This document shows positions 1 through 10,067 of a DNA stretch of 64,000 nucleotides, piece after piece. This DNA comes from Mesostigma viride (taxonomy: Eukaryota > Streptophyta > Mesostigmatophyceae > Mesostigmatales > Mesostigmataceae): contig RPFO01000667.1 in the NCBI GenBank assembly GCA_009746045.1, positions 6,091,754 through 6,155,753 of the forward strand. The letters run 5' to 3'. Each line of letters opens with the position of its first letter. Position 1 is the first letter of the stretch. Under the pieces are notes generated by a model, which did not search any database, was not told where the DNA came from, and was given only the letters and a program-made list of their open reading frames with translations. The translations under genes were made by a program, and so were the position numbers.

Positions 1-180
1 GAAGTTACCTGTACTTGAACCAGAAAATTTTCTGCTATCAAGGATTGTGAGGACGCGGCATAGTCACATGATACTAGATACGCGTCCATCATAGAGATTA
101 CTTATATACAACACACTATTAGATGGCGTAATCAAATACTACTATCAGCTTTGAAACATCGCCGCTCTGCCCCAGCGTAC

Positions 181-324
181 CTGGCAGCACGCTCCAGCGG
201 AGGCAGGGCGTGGCGGGGAACATCATCGGCATGGCCCCCAGTGCGACCTGGACGCAGAACGTCCTCTCCGCTTCCGTCTCCAGAAAAATGCCATACGTGC
301 CATTCTGCCGGTCTTCTAGTCGAA
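181..324 (-). CDS. Exon 40, y exon of cassette F (second half of split filamin-like domain)
   Basis: Encodes 48 residues. The acceptor CAG ends at 325 and the donor GT is at 179-180, phase 1 on both sides. It shows the y-exon signature: DRQNGTYG near the start, FCVQV in the middle, then PATPCLRW and a closing LPG. The two Cys match those of the other five y exons. It is the last visible exon; by cassette order a TIG exon should follow to the left of position 1. A decayed copy of its 5' junction lies at about 411-437. Confidence 0.85.
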
Positions 325-819
325 CTGCAAGGAACGAGACATTGAAAAAAAAAAGGGGATGAAGGGGTTATGCGGAAGGGATGTGTAAGAGGGCTGCGCA
401 TGACTGCCGCTGTGCCGGTCCTCCAGCCGAACTGCCGAACTGCAAGATGGAGGATATGCAAGCATGAAGCCATTGGAAGGAAAAGTCAGACGTGAGGATG
501 AAAAGACTATGCAGTAGGTAATAGGGGTTCATACGCAGGCCATATGGAATGGTTGGTGCCCGGCCATATGACCACTGCTAACACTGCCAATACGTCCGTA
601 GTAGGCTCAGCATTGTCTTCTGTGCAAGAACTAAGCGATGTGTCAAGAGAGGAGCAGTTTGAGGAAGGGACAAGACACGAGGGCGGTAAAAACGATACGA
701 TGACATACGTGTCACAATTGATACTTGAGAGAAAGTATAAATGAAGGATGACACAAGGCTGCGAACTATGATGCCTATGAACGGAGATCTAAGTACGGGG
801 ACTCCAGCGAAGTCATCTG

Positions 820-1255
820 CCAAGGACTTAGGTAAGCCATCTCTCTCTCTCATGACCACCCTGTCTCACCAAGGACTTAGGTACGCCATCTCTCTCTCAT
901 GACCACCCTGTCTCGCCAAGGACTTAGGTACGCCATCTCTCTCTCATGACCACCCTGTCTCGCCAAGGACTTAGGTAAGCCATCTCTCTCTCATCACCAC
1001 CTTGTCTCGCCAAGGACTTAGGTACGCCATCTCTCTCTCATGACCACCTTGTCTCGCCAAGGACTTAGGTACGCCATCTCTCTCTCATGACCACCCTATC
1101 TCGCCAAGGACTTAGGTACGCCATCTCTCTCTCATGACCACCCTGCCTCGCCAAGGACTTAGGTACGCCATCTCTCTCTCTCATGACCACCCTTTCTCGC
1201 CAAGGACTTAGGTACGCCATCTCTCTCTCTCATGACCACCCTTTCTCGCCAAGCG
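820..1255. repeat. 47-bp minisatellite, about 9 copies
   Basis: Head-to-tail copies of a unit containing CCAAGGACTTAGGTACGCC, a short CT run and ATGACCACC. Copies differ mainly in CT-run length and a few substitutions. There are no unique spacers. Confidence 0.9.
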
Positions 1256-1536
1256 TAGGTGTCCCCTGCTGCTGATGCCCACATGTACACCTAGGCTTCG
1301 CGATAGCGACCCCTTCCCATTGGGCCGAATGCGGGCTGACAGGGGGTCGGTTCGGCCCGTCCTAGACTCTCCCCACTGCCCATGGCTCCCAAGCAGAGAA
1401 TAAACTTTTCTAAATTTTCATTTTTATTCTCAAGTTTATCCCCACTGCCCATGGCTCCCAAGCAGAGAATAACTTTTATTTGTTTCTTACAAGTTGAAAT
1501 GTTGTAGAAAGGCATCATGATCACTACACCCACTAC

Positions 1537-1700
1537 GAGTGCAGACTCGACAGTCGACACCCACTACGGGTGCAGACTCTACACCCACCAAGAGTGCAGG
1601 CTCTACACCAACCCAGGGCGCAGACTCTACACCCACCAGGCACCCACCGAGAGTGCAGACTCTACAACAACGAAGGGCGCAGACTCTACACCAATCACTC
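1537..1700. repeat. Short degenerate minisatellite
   Basis: Repeats of GTGCAGACTCTACACCCACC with variable 18-30 bp spacing. Short ORFs in this region are by-products of the repeat. Confidence 0.8.
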
Positions 1701-1825
1701 TACACCACTCTACTCTGTGCGATCACGTCTCAAAGGGGGGGGGGGGGGGGGAGGAAATGCCAACCGACCATTCGATAAGCCCTCTCCAGGAAAAAGAAAC
1801 GTCAACAAGGGACCCCTAGACAGAC

Positions 1826-2023
1826 CTGAAACGTTGGCAGGTGCGCCCAACAGCACCGCCACCGCCGCCGTCACGTTGTCGCCCCCCTGCCACCGCTGGT
1901 TGCCGAACGAGTCGTACGCGGTCACAACCAGGTGCCGCCCTACCGGCCGCCGCTCGGAGAAGGACCACCCGGTGGGGTCCTTGACCAGGTCTGTACCGGA
2001 TAGGGACAGCTGGGTGGCGGGGC
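1826..2023 (-). CDS. Exon 39, G exon of cassette F (first half of split filamin-like domain)
   Basis: Encodes 66 residues, starting GPATQLSLSGTDLVK and containing the RPVGRHLVVTAYDSFGNQ stretch, the RDxxGN equivalent of this exon class, followed by WQGGDNVT. It ends in NVSG, an N-glycosylation-type site. Acceptor after 2023 (CCCCAG), donor GT at 1824-1825, phase 1-1. With the following y exon it makes one complete filamin-like domain. Confidence 0.87.
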
Positions 2024-2405
2024 CTGGGGTGGGGGGTGGGGGTGGAGGTGCCATCGCAAGAAACAGTGAAATGGAGTCCATCCAATTGGGTCCTGTTGAG
2101 CAAGGCAAGCAAGGCAGTTACATGCACCCGGTCATGGCTTCACATTGGCTTTATTGATTGGCAAAGCGACCTTGATTGGCAAAGTCACCCTCTGGCACCT
2201 TGATTGTGACTGCGTGTGTTGGAGTAACAGGTAGGGAGCAGCTGACGAAGCAGGTCTCACGATTCCCACAAGACTTCCTTCCATCCCACCCTGCGTAGAT
2301 CCACGCAACCACCACCACCGCAGAGATCCCTGTCAAGTCCTCTTGTGCTTGCCTCCCCATTCCTCCCCCTCCCCCCCCCCCGTTGATAACTTTGCAATGA
2401 CTTGC

Positions 2406-2759
2406 CTGGTGCCACAGAGAAAACCACCGGATTTTGCGGGACCGATGACCCCCCGGCCACCAACGCCGCCACAAATCGTCCAGCCTTGGTCGACGAGTAC
2501 ACCGCTGTGCGCCCCTCGCCCTCCACTGGTGATGGCGTAAGGGGCAACGGGGAGGCCACCGCGAGGCTTCCTTCGGGGGTCACCGTGACGCCGATGGCAG
2601 CATTAGTATCGCTGCCTGCTAGCGGGGGCAGGGAGGCATCCTGGGGGTCCACCGCGTTGCCGTATGAGTCGCGCAGCGTCACCACGAGGGTCGCGTTTTG
2701 GCCCGCTGCCACGACGGGCTCTCGCAGCCGTAACATGCTGGTGGCGGCGGTAGGGGTCC
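2406..2759 (-). CDS. Exon 38, S exon of cassette F (filamin-like domain); GC-AG donor
   Basis: Encodes 118 residues. It begins TPTAATSMLRLREPVVAAGQ, has LVVTLRDSYGNAV in the middle (the RDxxGN hallmark) and ends FSVAPG. The acceptor is CCATAG next to 2759. The donor reads CCAG|GCAAGT, so this intron is GC-AG, the only non-GT donor I place in the gene. The strong AAGT context supports it as a true GC donor. Phase 1-1. Confidence 0.83.
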
Positions 2760-3036
2760 CTATGGATGCAGAGAAAATGGGGTGGGGAGGGGAGCCCACG
2801 TACAGCCATTAGTTACTTGTTAAAGCATGTGCAGCTGTATGGGGACTTGCTAAGCTCATGGCGTGTCCGTGTGGACTAGAAACAGAGGCATAAAGGATGG
2901 AGCTCGTTTTCCAATTTCTTTTCGATTGGGGATGCCAGCAAGCCTGTGCTGGTCCACAAATACTCTCGTATTGCCGTATTTTGTCCCCTCATTAGTACCC
3001 TGTGTTGCAGTATGGCCCGACACGGCTCCATTACGA

Positions 3037-3290
3037 TGACCCATTATACTTGCCCACTTCCCCACGTATGCTCATTATAGTGGCCCACTACGATGACCCA
3101 TTATAGTGGCCCACTTCTCCACGTATGCTCATTATAGTGACCCATTACGATGACCAATTATAGTGGCCCACTTCTCCACGTATGCTCATTATATCGACCG
3201 ATTAGGATGACCCATTATAGTGGCCCACTTCCCCACGTACACTCATTATAGTGACCCATAACAATGATCCATTATAGTGGCCGACTTCCT
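3037..3290. repeat. Degenerate 60-70 bp minisatellite
   Basis: Four to five copies of a unit with CCCATTATAGTGGCCCACTT followed by CCCACGTATGCTCATTATAG, in the intron between exons 37 and 38. It runs up to within a few bases of the exon 37 donor. Confidence 0.85.
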
Positions 3291-3297
3291 CACGTAC

Positions 3298-3960
3298 CAG
3301 GCTGTACTCGAAGGGAGAAGGGGCTGCCCAGGACGTGCTGTGGCCCCCCCTGCAGGGACCCGTCGACGCCGTCCACTGCCCCCAACGCCTCATCCACGGT
3401 TCCACAAGCTCCTTCCTCCGCCAGGCGGTTGCCCAGCTGAATGAAGACTGCGTAGAGTCCTGTCAAGGGCAGGTGGAGCCGGACCGCCATGTCCAGCGCG
3501 CCATCCGACCCGAGGAGGGCGGATGATTGCGCAGGGTCGGGTGCCCCGTTGGCGTCCAGGGTGGAGAGGGATGCGATGACGTCATCAGGGAGGGACACGA
3601 GGAAGGGCACCCCCAGCTGGCCAAAGGCCGACGTGTTTGACAATGGTGGCGGAGATAACGATGATGCTGGCAATGCTGGTGGTGGGAATGATGATGATGA
3701 GGAGGATGTATTGGAGGAGGATGAGGAGGTGATGCACACGGTGAAGAGCAGGTTGCTTGCGTCGGCCACCGAGGGAAGGAAAGGGTTGGAGTACTTGTCA
3801 CGTGGCTGGATGGAGAAGTCCAGGGTGCCAGCCGTGACGTTGTAGGTAGTAGGGGGAGGGAGCGCAGTGCCCGCAGCCTCTGCTAACTTGGCGTCCCGCT
3901 GGGCCAACGCGAAGGGGGACTCGGGCGGAACGATGGTGCAGGCCTTGCGGTCGACCGGGG
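3298..3960 (-). CDS. Exon 37, V exon of cassette F (long filamin-like domain)
   Basis: At 221 residues this is the longest exon seen. It starts APVDRKACTIVPPESPFALA, then FSIQPRDKYSNPFLPS (RDxxxN hallmark), and ends GSPFSLRVQPG, the typical filamin C-strand. The middle carries a low-complexity Ser/Pro insertion (about residues 80-115). Cys in KACTIV and in EEGACG form a likely conserved pair. Acceptor CAG at 3961-3963, donor at 3296-3297. Its DNA is very close to exon 32 over the first half. Confidence 0.9.
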
Positions 3961-4110
3961 CTGTGGTGGGGTCAGTAAGTGAGGTGACGGGTTTCAGCGG
4001 TAAGGGGTCAGTCACTTAAGAGCACAGGCATGCAGGTTGGTTCTGGCTGCGGTAGCTTGATGGGTAGTGACGGTGCATACCTCATGAACAATGAAACTCA
4101 AATATGGAAA

Positions 4111-4115
4111 GTAGT
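4111..4115. repeat. Target-site duplication of element 1, left copy (GTAGT)
   Basis: GTAGT directly before the element end AGTTAACG; the same five bases follow the other end at 7971-7975. Confidence 0.85.
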
Positions 4116-4731
4116 AGTTAACGTAAAGGATTTACGTTAGATGGATAGAGATTGTTACGCTCTTTCCAACGGCACCTTGAACGCCTCATTTGGTTAAGGA
4201 ACGTAAAAGTTATGACGTTTCCTAGGCTGTGCCGACAGTACCCGGCGCGCCACTGTGGGCGCGTACGAACACAGGATGTACAAGTGTCACTTTGATAGTC
4301 CGCAGGACGTTGACAGGACTTGTACAGGACTTGATGGTCAATTGATAGGTAGGCGTGCTGTAGCGCGCCAGGACCTATGAGACAATTGATGCTGAGCAGT
4401 GTACGGATAGGTCCACAGGACTAGCCGTATGGACAACTGATAGATCTGCGCGCCAAAGGCGTGCCAGAGTCTGTGTAATCAATTGATTGACAGTTCAGCT
4501 GTGACAGTGCAGCTGAATACTTGGACGCGTCCCTAGCAACCTATATGTGTGACTTGGTAGCACCGGGACGCTAGTTCTTGCGTGCATGTTCTCTTGGCAC
4601 TGCGACCCTGTCGTCTGTGCTGCGTGCAGTCTTGGAAGTGACGTGACTTACGTCTGTGTTCCTTATTCATAATAAAGGCGACATTTTCCTGCAAGAACCA
4701 TGGCGGAATTCTGCACAACCCTCTCACAACT
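4116..4731 (+). repeat. Element 1 left LTR
   Basis: 616 bp, from AGTTAACGTAAAGG to CTCTCACAACT, with AGTT/AACT as inverted ends instead of the usual TG/CA. The first ~25 bp carry a small palindrome (ACGTAAAGGATTTACGT). CAATTGAT words recur in both orientations and an AATAAAGG motif lies about 60 bp from the right end. An intact inverted copy is at 34475-35088. Confidence 0.85.
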
Positions 4732-4755
4732 CGTATTACTCGCCTTTTCACGATC

Positions 4756-5505
4756 ATGCCGAATTCCCAAGACTTCCGCATTCCTACCGATGAGGAAGTA
4801 GCTGCTCCGCCGGCAGATCCATTACCGGCTCCACGACCGCGTGAGCCGCAGCCGGTTGCTGCATCGTGGCAAGCTCTCGTTGACGAGGTCACGATTTCAC
4901 TCGACGAATTGCATCGTCGACAGCGAGCAGCGCTCCCGTTGCTGGGAGATTTTCCAGAAGACCCCCGCTTGCCGCCGCTGGTGCCGGCGATTCGTGGTCC
5001 ATTGGACCAAATCCGGTCGATTCTTTCGGCTTTTACGGTCCAGGTCCGCGGAGGCCTGCGTTCGGTGAACGAGGTCACCACCGCCATTGAGGAGGTGGAT
5101 AACGCCATTTCGTCGCTCACCGGGTATCAGCGAAATTTACAAAACTGGGCCTCGACGCGCACGGGGGGCGCGCCTGTGGTCTCAACAAATTTGTTTCAAG
5201 ACATCGCGTTGCTCTCGCTGCTCACTCGCGGCGTCCGCACTCGCGAGCGCCAGGTCCTCATAAACCTGGTGGCATTTCTCTCGGCTTTGCGTGAGTGGAT
5301 CCCAGCGGGCTGGGAGCTTCTTTCCATCTTTACGCATCCTCTTCGCCTTATCGCGCGTCGGCGCGTTGCGATTTTCATTCCGACGCAAAACCCGGCGAAT
5401 ACGCCGGTTTTGATCCACACCGGTGCGGGTCCGGCTATCACGCCAGACATGGAGGACGCCGAGTTTGCGTATGAGTACTGTGACTTTCGTGGCCTTGACT
5501 ATTAA
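4756..5505 (+). CDS. 249-residue LTR-adjacent ORF, element 1 left arm (unknown family)
   Basis: Starts MPNSQDFRIPTDEEV 24 bp after the LTR and ends EYCDFRGLDY. I do not recognise the family. Visible features: an acidic, Pro/Ala-rich N-terminus (residues 1-40), a helical middle rich in Leu/Arg/Glu (SLDELHRRQRAALPLLGDF; TTAIEEVDNAISSL), a central TRTGGAPVVSTNLFQDIALL, an RRR patch (IARRRVAIF) and a conserved aromatic tail. No zinc finger, protease or RT motif is seen. Its place before gag suggests an accessory or capsid-related product, which is only a guess. The copy at 33701-34450 differs at roughly one residue in ten while most base changes are silent, so the protein has been under selection. 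Confidence 0.8.
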   Translation: MPNSQDFRIPTDEEVAAPPADPLPAPRPREPQPVAASWQALVDEVTISLDELHRRQRAALPLLGDFPEDPRLPPLVPAIRGPLDQIRSILSAFTVQVRGGLRSVNEVTTAIEEVDNAISSLTGYQRNLQNWASTRTGGAPVVSTNLFQDIALLSLLTRGVRTRERQVLINLVAFLSALREWIPAGWELLSIFTHPLRLIARRRVAIFIPTQNPANTPVLIHTGAGPAITPDMEDAEFAYEYCDFRGLDY

Positions 5506-5637
5506 AACGTCGGCCATTTCTCCAGTGCTCGTCGGCATTTAGTCGACACTTCAACGGCATTTCGCGGGGGCGGCAGCGACACCGGCGCAGGCGGCAATAG
5601 TCGACAGTTTTGTAAATACTTTGTTTTGCTGCTTTGC

Positions 5638-6354
5638 TCAGGTGTTTCTAGGACAGCTTGTAGTGCACCATGGCAGACGGGCGCCGTAGATGATGACCTT
5701 GTAGGCCTTCATGGTGGAGTGAGGAGCACACATGACCTTGAGAGATCCACGTGTGGCCTTATCCAGCCCAAAGACCTTCAACCAGTTGCTCAGGGCTATA
5801 TTCTCTGCCACGTTGAAACCGTGGGCCCTGCCTTTCTCAACCATTTTGCAATAGTTAAGGAAATTCTGGATGAGATCCCCCTTGACCTCCCACCCTTGAT
5901 ACTTGTCTTGCCAATGGATGCCGACCTTCTTGCGCTGGTCTTCAAGCAGCTCCTTCAGCTCAGCTACATATACTGCCCAGGCCTTGTTGGCCTTTTTGCA
6001 TTCCTTGGTTAGGTCCTTGATCTGATCAGTGCACTTGCCAAACGTGCTGCTGCCTATCCAGATCTGATAGTAGTTGGTACCCCCGTACAAACTAGGAAAC
6101 CCTTCCAGCCCTTCTACAAACTCTTCAGCCTGCTTAGGCTTGGAGTCACATGTCACAGGTTGTAGCTGATTTACAATTAATAAGCCCTGAGTGGTAAGGT
6201 CAAATCCATGTACAGCTTGTGTATTATTAGTGTTGTGATGTACATTGGTAATTTCCCCGGTGACGCCCACGTCATCTACGTGAGCTGTCCCACTACCAGC
6301 ACCACCATTATTCCCACTGGCTGGGGCACCCTTGCTACGGCGCCCATCTGCCAT
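5638..6354 (-). pseudogene. Truncated gag fragment forming the loop of element 1
   Basis: Reads MADGRRSKGAPASGNNGG onward and matches codons 1 to ~222 of the element 2 gag (22715 on) with few changes. After AYKVII it runs into the inverted copy of the gag start, so the last ~16 codons are junction sequence. The zinc knuckle and all of pol are missing. The junction on the left arm lies right after the motif GACGGGCGCCGTAG. Confidence 0.85.
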
Positions 6355-6518
6355 GATGCACTACAAGCTGTCCTAGAAACACCTGAGCAAAGCAGCAAAA
6401 CAAAGTATGTACAAAACTGTCGACTATTGCCGCCTGCGCCGGTGTCGCTGCCGCCCCCGCGAAATGCCGTTGAAGTGTCGACTAAATGCCGACGAGCACT
6501 GGAGAAATGGCCGACGTT

Positions 6519-7268
6519 TTAATAGTCAAGGCCACGAAAGTCACAGTACTCATACGCAAACTCGGCGTCCTCCATGTCTGGCGTGATAGCCGGACCCGCA
6601 CCGGTGTGGATCAAAACCGGCGTATTCGCCGGGTTTTGCGTCGGAATGAAAATCGCAACGCGCCGACGCGCGATAAGGCGAAGAGGATGCGTAAAGATGG
6701 AAAGAAGCTCCCAGCCCGCTGGGATCCACTCGCGCAAAGCCGAGAGAAATGCCACCAGGTTTATGAGGACCTGGCGCTCGCGAGTGCGGACGCCGCGAGT
6801 GAGCAGCGAGAGCAACGCGATGTCTTGAAACAAATTTGTTGAGACCACAGGCGCGCCCCCCGTGCGCGTCGAGGCCCAGTTTTGTAAGTTTCGCTGATAC
6901 CCGGTGAGCGACGAAATGGCGTTATCCACCTCCTCAATGGCGGTGGTGACCACGTTCACCGAACGCAGGCCTCCGCGGACCTGGACCGTAAAAGCCGAAA
7001 GAATCGACCGGATTTGGTCCAATGGACCACGAATCGCCGGCACCAGCGGCGGCAGGCGGGGGTCTTCTGGAAAATCTCCCAGCAACGGGAGCGCTGCTCG
7101 CTGTCGACGATGCAATTCGTCGAGTGAAATCGTGACCTCGTCAACGAGAGCTTGCCACGATGCAGCAACCGGCTGCGGCTCACGCGGTCGTGGAGCCGGT
7201 AATGGATCTGCCGGCGGAGCAGCTACTTCCTCATCGGTAGGAATGCGGAAGTCTTGGGAATTCGGCAT
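6519..7268 (-). CDS. 249-residue LTR-adjacent ORF, element 1 right arm
   Basis: Inverted copy of 4756-5505, intact over all 249 codons. I see one residue difference (SVNVVTT against SVNEVTT). The start is taken at MPNSQ, to match the other copies, although an upstream in-frame Met exists in LTR sequence. Family unknown; see the left-arm copy for visible features. Confidence 0.8.
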   Translation of the reverse strand: MPNSQDFRIPTDEEVAAPPADPLPAPRPREPQPVAASWQALVDEVTISLDELHRRQRAALPLLGDFPEDPRLPPLVPAIRGPLDQIRSILSAFTVQVRGGLRSVNVVTTAIEEVDNAISSLTGYQRNLQNWASTRTGGAPVVSTNLFQDIALLSLLTRGVRTRERQVLINLVAFLSALREWIPAGWELLSIFTHPLRLIARRRVAIFIPTQNPANTPVLIHTGAGPAITPDMEDAEFAYEYCDFRGLDY

Positions 7269-7292
7269 GATCGTGAAAAGGCGAGTAATACG

Positions 7293-7653
7293 AGTTGTGA
7301 GAGGGTTGTGCAAAATTCCGCCATGGTTCTTGCAGGAAAATGTTGCCTTTATTAGGAATAAAGAACACAGACGTAAGTCACGTCACTTCCAAGACTGCAC
7401 GCAGCACAGGCGACAGGGTCGCAGTGCCAAGAGAACGTGCACGCAAGAACTAGCGTCCCGGTGCTACCAAGTCACACATGTAGGTTGCTAGGGACGCGTC
7501 CAAGTATTCAGCTGCACTGTCACAGCTGAACTCTCAATCAATTGATTACACAGACTCTGGCACGCCTTTGGCGCGCAGATCTATCAATTGTCCATACGGC
7601 TAGTCCTGTGGACCTATCCGTACACTGCTCAGCATCAATTGTCTCATAGGTCC
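7293..7653 (-). repeat. Element 1 inverted LTR, truncated
   Basis: Reverse complement of the LTR from AGTTGTGAGAG to GTCTCATAGGTCC. Here the sequence leaves the inverted LTR and continues as a direct LTR copy. Both possible paths share ATAGGTCC, an 8-bp microhomology. Confidence 0.85.
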
Positions 7654-7970
7654 ACAGGACTAGCCGTAGGGACAATTGATAAATCTGCGCGCCAAAGGCG
7701 TGCCAGAGTCTGTGTAATCAATTGATTGACAGTTCAGCTGTGACAGTGCAGCTGAATACTTGGACGCGTCCCTAGCAACCTACATGTGTGACTTGGTAGC
7801 ACCGGGACGCTAGTTCTTGCGTGCACGTTCTCTTGGCACTGCGACCCTGTCGTCTGTGCTGCGTGCAGTCTTGGAAGTGACGTGACTTACGTCTGTGTTC
7901 TTTATTCCTAATAAAGGCAACATTTTCCTGCAAGAACCATGGCGGAATTCTGCACAACCCTCTCACAACT
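7646..7970 (+). repeat. Element 1 right terminal LTR piece (direct orientation)
   Basis: 325 bp matching the right part of the left LTR, from ATAGGTCCACAGG to CTCTCACAACT. It is followed at once by the target duplication GTAGT (7971-7975), so it is the true integrated end. Confidence 0.85.
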
Positions 7971-7975
7971 GTAGT

Positions 7976-8232
7976 AGTATACCACATAATGTCTACGTTA
8001 AATACGAGGCTATTCGCTCAACACATAGTAGTGTACCACACAATGTATACGTTAAATACGAGGCTATTCGCTCAACACATAGTAGTGTACCACACAATGT
8101 CGATGTTAAATACGAGGCTATTCGCACAACCCATAGTACTGCACCACACAATGCATATGTTAAATACGAGGCTATTCGCACAACCCATAGTACTGTACCA
8201 CACAATGCATATGTTAAATACAAGGCTATTCG
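7976..8232. repeat. 54-bp minisatellite, about 5 copies
   Basis: Unit contains GTTAAATACGAGGCTATTCG and AGTAGTGTACCACACAATG. The element 1 insertion point abuts the first copy. Confidence 0.9.
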
Positions 8233-8407
8233 CCCATCCCTCCACTACAGTAGCAGGTAAATACTAGAACAACCCATAAAATGTGTGAATATTGTATTCT
8301 ACTTGGCATTTCACTATTTCCGCCCCTGCCGTAGTAGGTAACCGCTACGAAAAATTCGTTTGAATGTGCGGCCTCTACAATCGGTCCTCTCCTATCTATG
8401 CCCTCAC

Positions 8408-8677
8408 CGTAGTAGGTGAACCCCGAAAGCACCGGGAGGACCAGATACCCCAGGTAAACCATGACGCTGACCGAGGCAGGGCTGGGCCAGGGTGGGGTCA
8501 GGCAGCTCAGGGTGCCATCCAGGGGGTTGAAGGACAGGGCTGTGCTGGTGTCGCTCCCTCCGAACCTGGCGTACGCCACGCCGTTCCAGATCAGCCCCGA
8601 CCCGCGCAGGGTCACCCTGGTGCCCCCCTGGATGGGCCCTGAGGATGGCTCTAGGGCGGTCACCTGTGCCTGGCTCT
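8408..8677 (-). CDS. Exon 36, T exon of cassette E (IPT/TIG domain)
   Basis: 90 residues, as in every T exon. ALEPSSGPIQGGTRVTLRG opens the domain, FGGSDTSTALSF and LSCLTPPWPSPASVSV follow, and it closes GFTYYG. Acceptor CCCCGCAG before 8677, donor at 8406-8407, phase 1-1. The DNA of the second half is nearly the same as exon 21 of cassette B. Two decayed copies of its donor region lie at about 8236-8262 and 8320-8345. Confidence 0.9.
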
Positions 8678-9153
8678 CTGCGGGGAGGTGAGGCGGACAG
8701 TCAGGAGAAGATGATTGGGGGGCATTGAGAAAGAGGGAGCGATAGTCCTAATGACAGGAACTGATGGCAGAAAGGGGATATCTATGGGATGTTGGAAATA
8801 AGGAGCAGAGAATATGACCCTGGGGGCACGACTAGTGCTGAGGGAACTGATGGAAAGGCAAGATGGAGGGGGCAGGGAAAGTAATAAGACAATGAGACAA
8901 AATGGAGACAATGAGACACGAATAGTGTGAATGAGACAGCATGCAAGCGATAGTTCTTCTGACGGGACCAATCGGAACCTCGCTTCTGATAGGAGCAAGG
9001 GGAAGGGAAGATGAGCAGGCATGGGAGGCCAGTAGGAAGACGGTCCACGCGCTCGTACCTGGGAAGATGGCCCCGTGCAGGTAATGGAAGTTACTGAAAT
9101 TATAAAATCTATAGTCCATAAGTAAAATAGTAGTACAAGCACACGACTCGTAC

Positions 9154-9297
9154 CTGGGAAGATTGCCCAGCCCAGGCAGGTCACGTTGGGGAAGAGCAGC
9201 GCCGCGCCACGCAGCATCACCTCCACGCAGTAAGTCGCCTCCGCCGCCGTCACCAGCTCCATCGTGTACGTGCCATCGCGCTGGTCGGTCAGCACCA
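9154..9297 (-). CDS. Exon 35, y exon of cassette E
   Basis: 48 residues: VVLTDQRDGTYTMEL, then TYCVEVMLRGAALLFP and CLGWAIFPG. The Cys pair is kept. Acceptor CCACAG before 9297, donor GTACG at 9152-9153. A decayed second copy of the last ~25 nt with its own GTACGAG donor lies at about 9055-9082 in the following intron. Confidence 0.87.
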
Positions 9298-9872
9298 CTG
9301 TGGATATATGCAGCCATGCGGGCCAGAGGGAGGGGAGAATGAGAGATAAATGTTTAGAGAATAAGGTAAGCTTACATGCTCCTCTCTAGCAGGGGAACCT
9401 CCGTAGCCATGCGGGTGGGAGGGGAGGGGGCCATGGGAGCCTACGGCGCATTCGCTGTAAAACGAGCTCAATCTACGGCTTTGCAAGCCGACCCTTGAGG
9501 GATGGATTGTTGAAATGTTGATGTTCCTCGTTAGGAGCACAGCCAATACTAGACCCCATGAATTTATGCTACTATTGGACTAAAATTCAAAAGCCATAAA
9601 TATAATCTGCATTTGATTGTGTGGACGTTGGGAAAAAATGTGCAGCTAGACAGAGTTGTCAGCCCAGGTCCTACCGGATGCCTCAGCCGCCTCCACCATG
9701 GTCCCGGTATAGAGCGAGCGCCGACTATTTCACCACCGGTAGCTGTGAGCCCAAACCTACAGGATGCATCGGCCAAAATTCCTACCTGGCACCTGGACCG
9801 CCTCCACCATGGATCCAAAGTCCAATCATACAAGTATTTGTGGTATCAGCCGCCACTGAGACACAGCCCTAC

Positions 9873-10067
9873 CTGACGCCTGGGCCGCCTCCACCATGTC
9901 GGACGCGGTCGCCATTAGTTCATCCCCGCCAGTTGTCCGCTGGTTCCCGTACGCATCGCTTGCGGTCAGCGTGATCTTCTTGCGGGGAGGCAGGTGGTCG
10001 GTGATGTACCAGCCGGCGGGGTGTTTGACCAGGTCGGGGCTGTCAAGCAGGAACTGCGTGGTAGGGC
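9873..10067 (-). CDS. Exon 34, G exon of cassette E
   Basis: 65 residues, opening GPTTQFLLDSPDLVKHPAGW and carrying LTASDAYGNQRTTGG, the RDxxGN equivalent. Acceptor CCCCCAG before 10067, donor GTAGGG at 9871-9872, phase 1-1. Two degenerate copies of its 3' end plus donor are seen downstream in the gene (about 9785-9825 and 9655-9700), each with GCCTCCACCATGG. Confidence 0.87.

Larger units (their letters stand above)
325..1825. other. Intron 39 (between exons 39 and 40), repeat-rich
   Basis: No coding signal is supported here. The intron holds a decayed copy of the exon 40 acceptor region (411-437), a 47-bp minisatellite (820-1255), two copies of a 36-bp unit (near 1368 and 1438), a short GCAGACTCTACACC-type minisatellite (1537-1700) and a poly-G run (1736-1751). 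Confidence 0.7.
4116..7970. mobile_element. Element 1: palindromic, gag-only LTR retroelement
   Basis: A 3,855-bp insertion in the intron between exons 36 and 37, flanked by the 5-bp duplication GTAGT. Order from left: full LTR (4116-4731), 249-residue ORF (+), leader and first ~20 nt of gag, then the reverse complement of gag codons ~222 to 1, leader, 249-residue ORF (-), inverted LTR (7293-7653), and a partial direct LTR (7646-7970) that supplies the right end ...CACAACT. The result is a fold-back of about 1.5-kb arms around a ~0.65-kb gag loop. There is no pol, so this copy is non-autonomous. The same family as element 2. Confidence 0.88.

Noticed and set aside
4116-7970. Reading elements 1 and 2 as DNA transposons with long terminal inverted repeats
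   Set aside because: The outermost ends are same-orientation LTR pieces, the target duplications sit at those ends, and element 2 encodes gag, integrase, RT and RNase H but no transposase.
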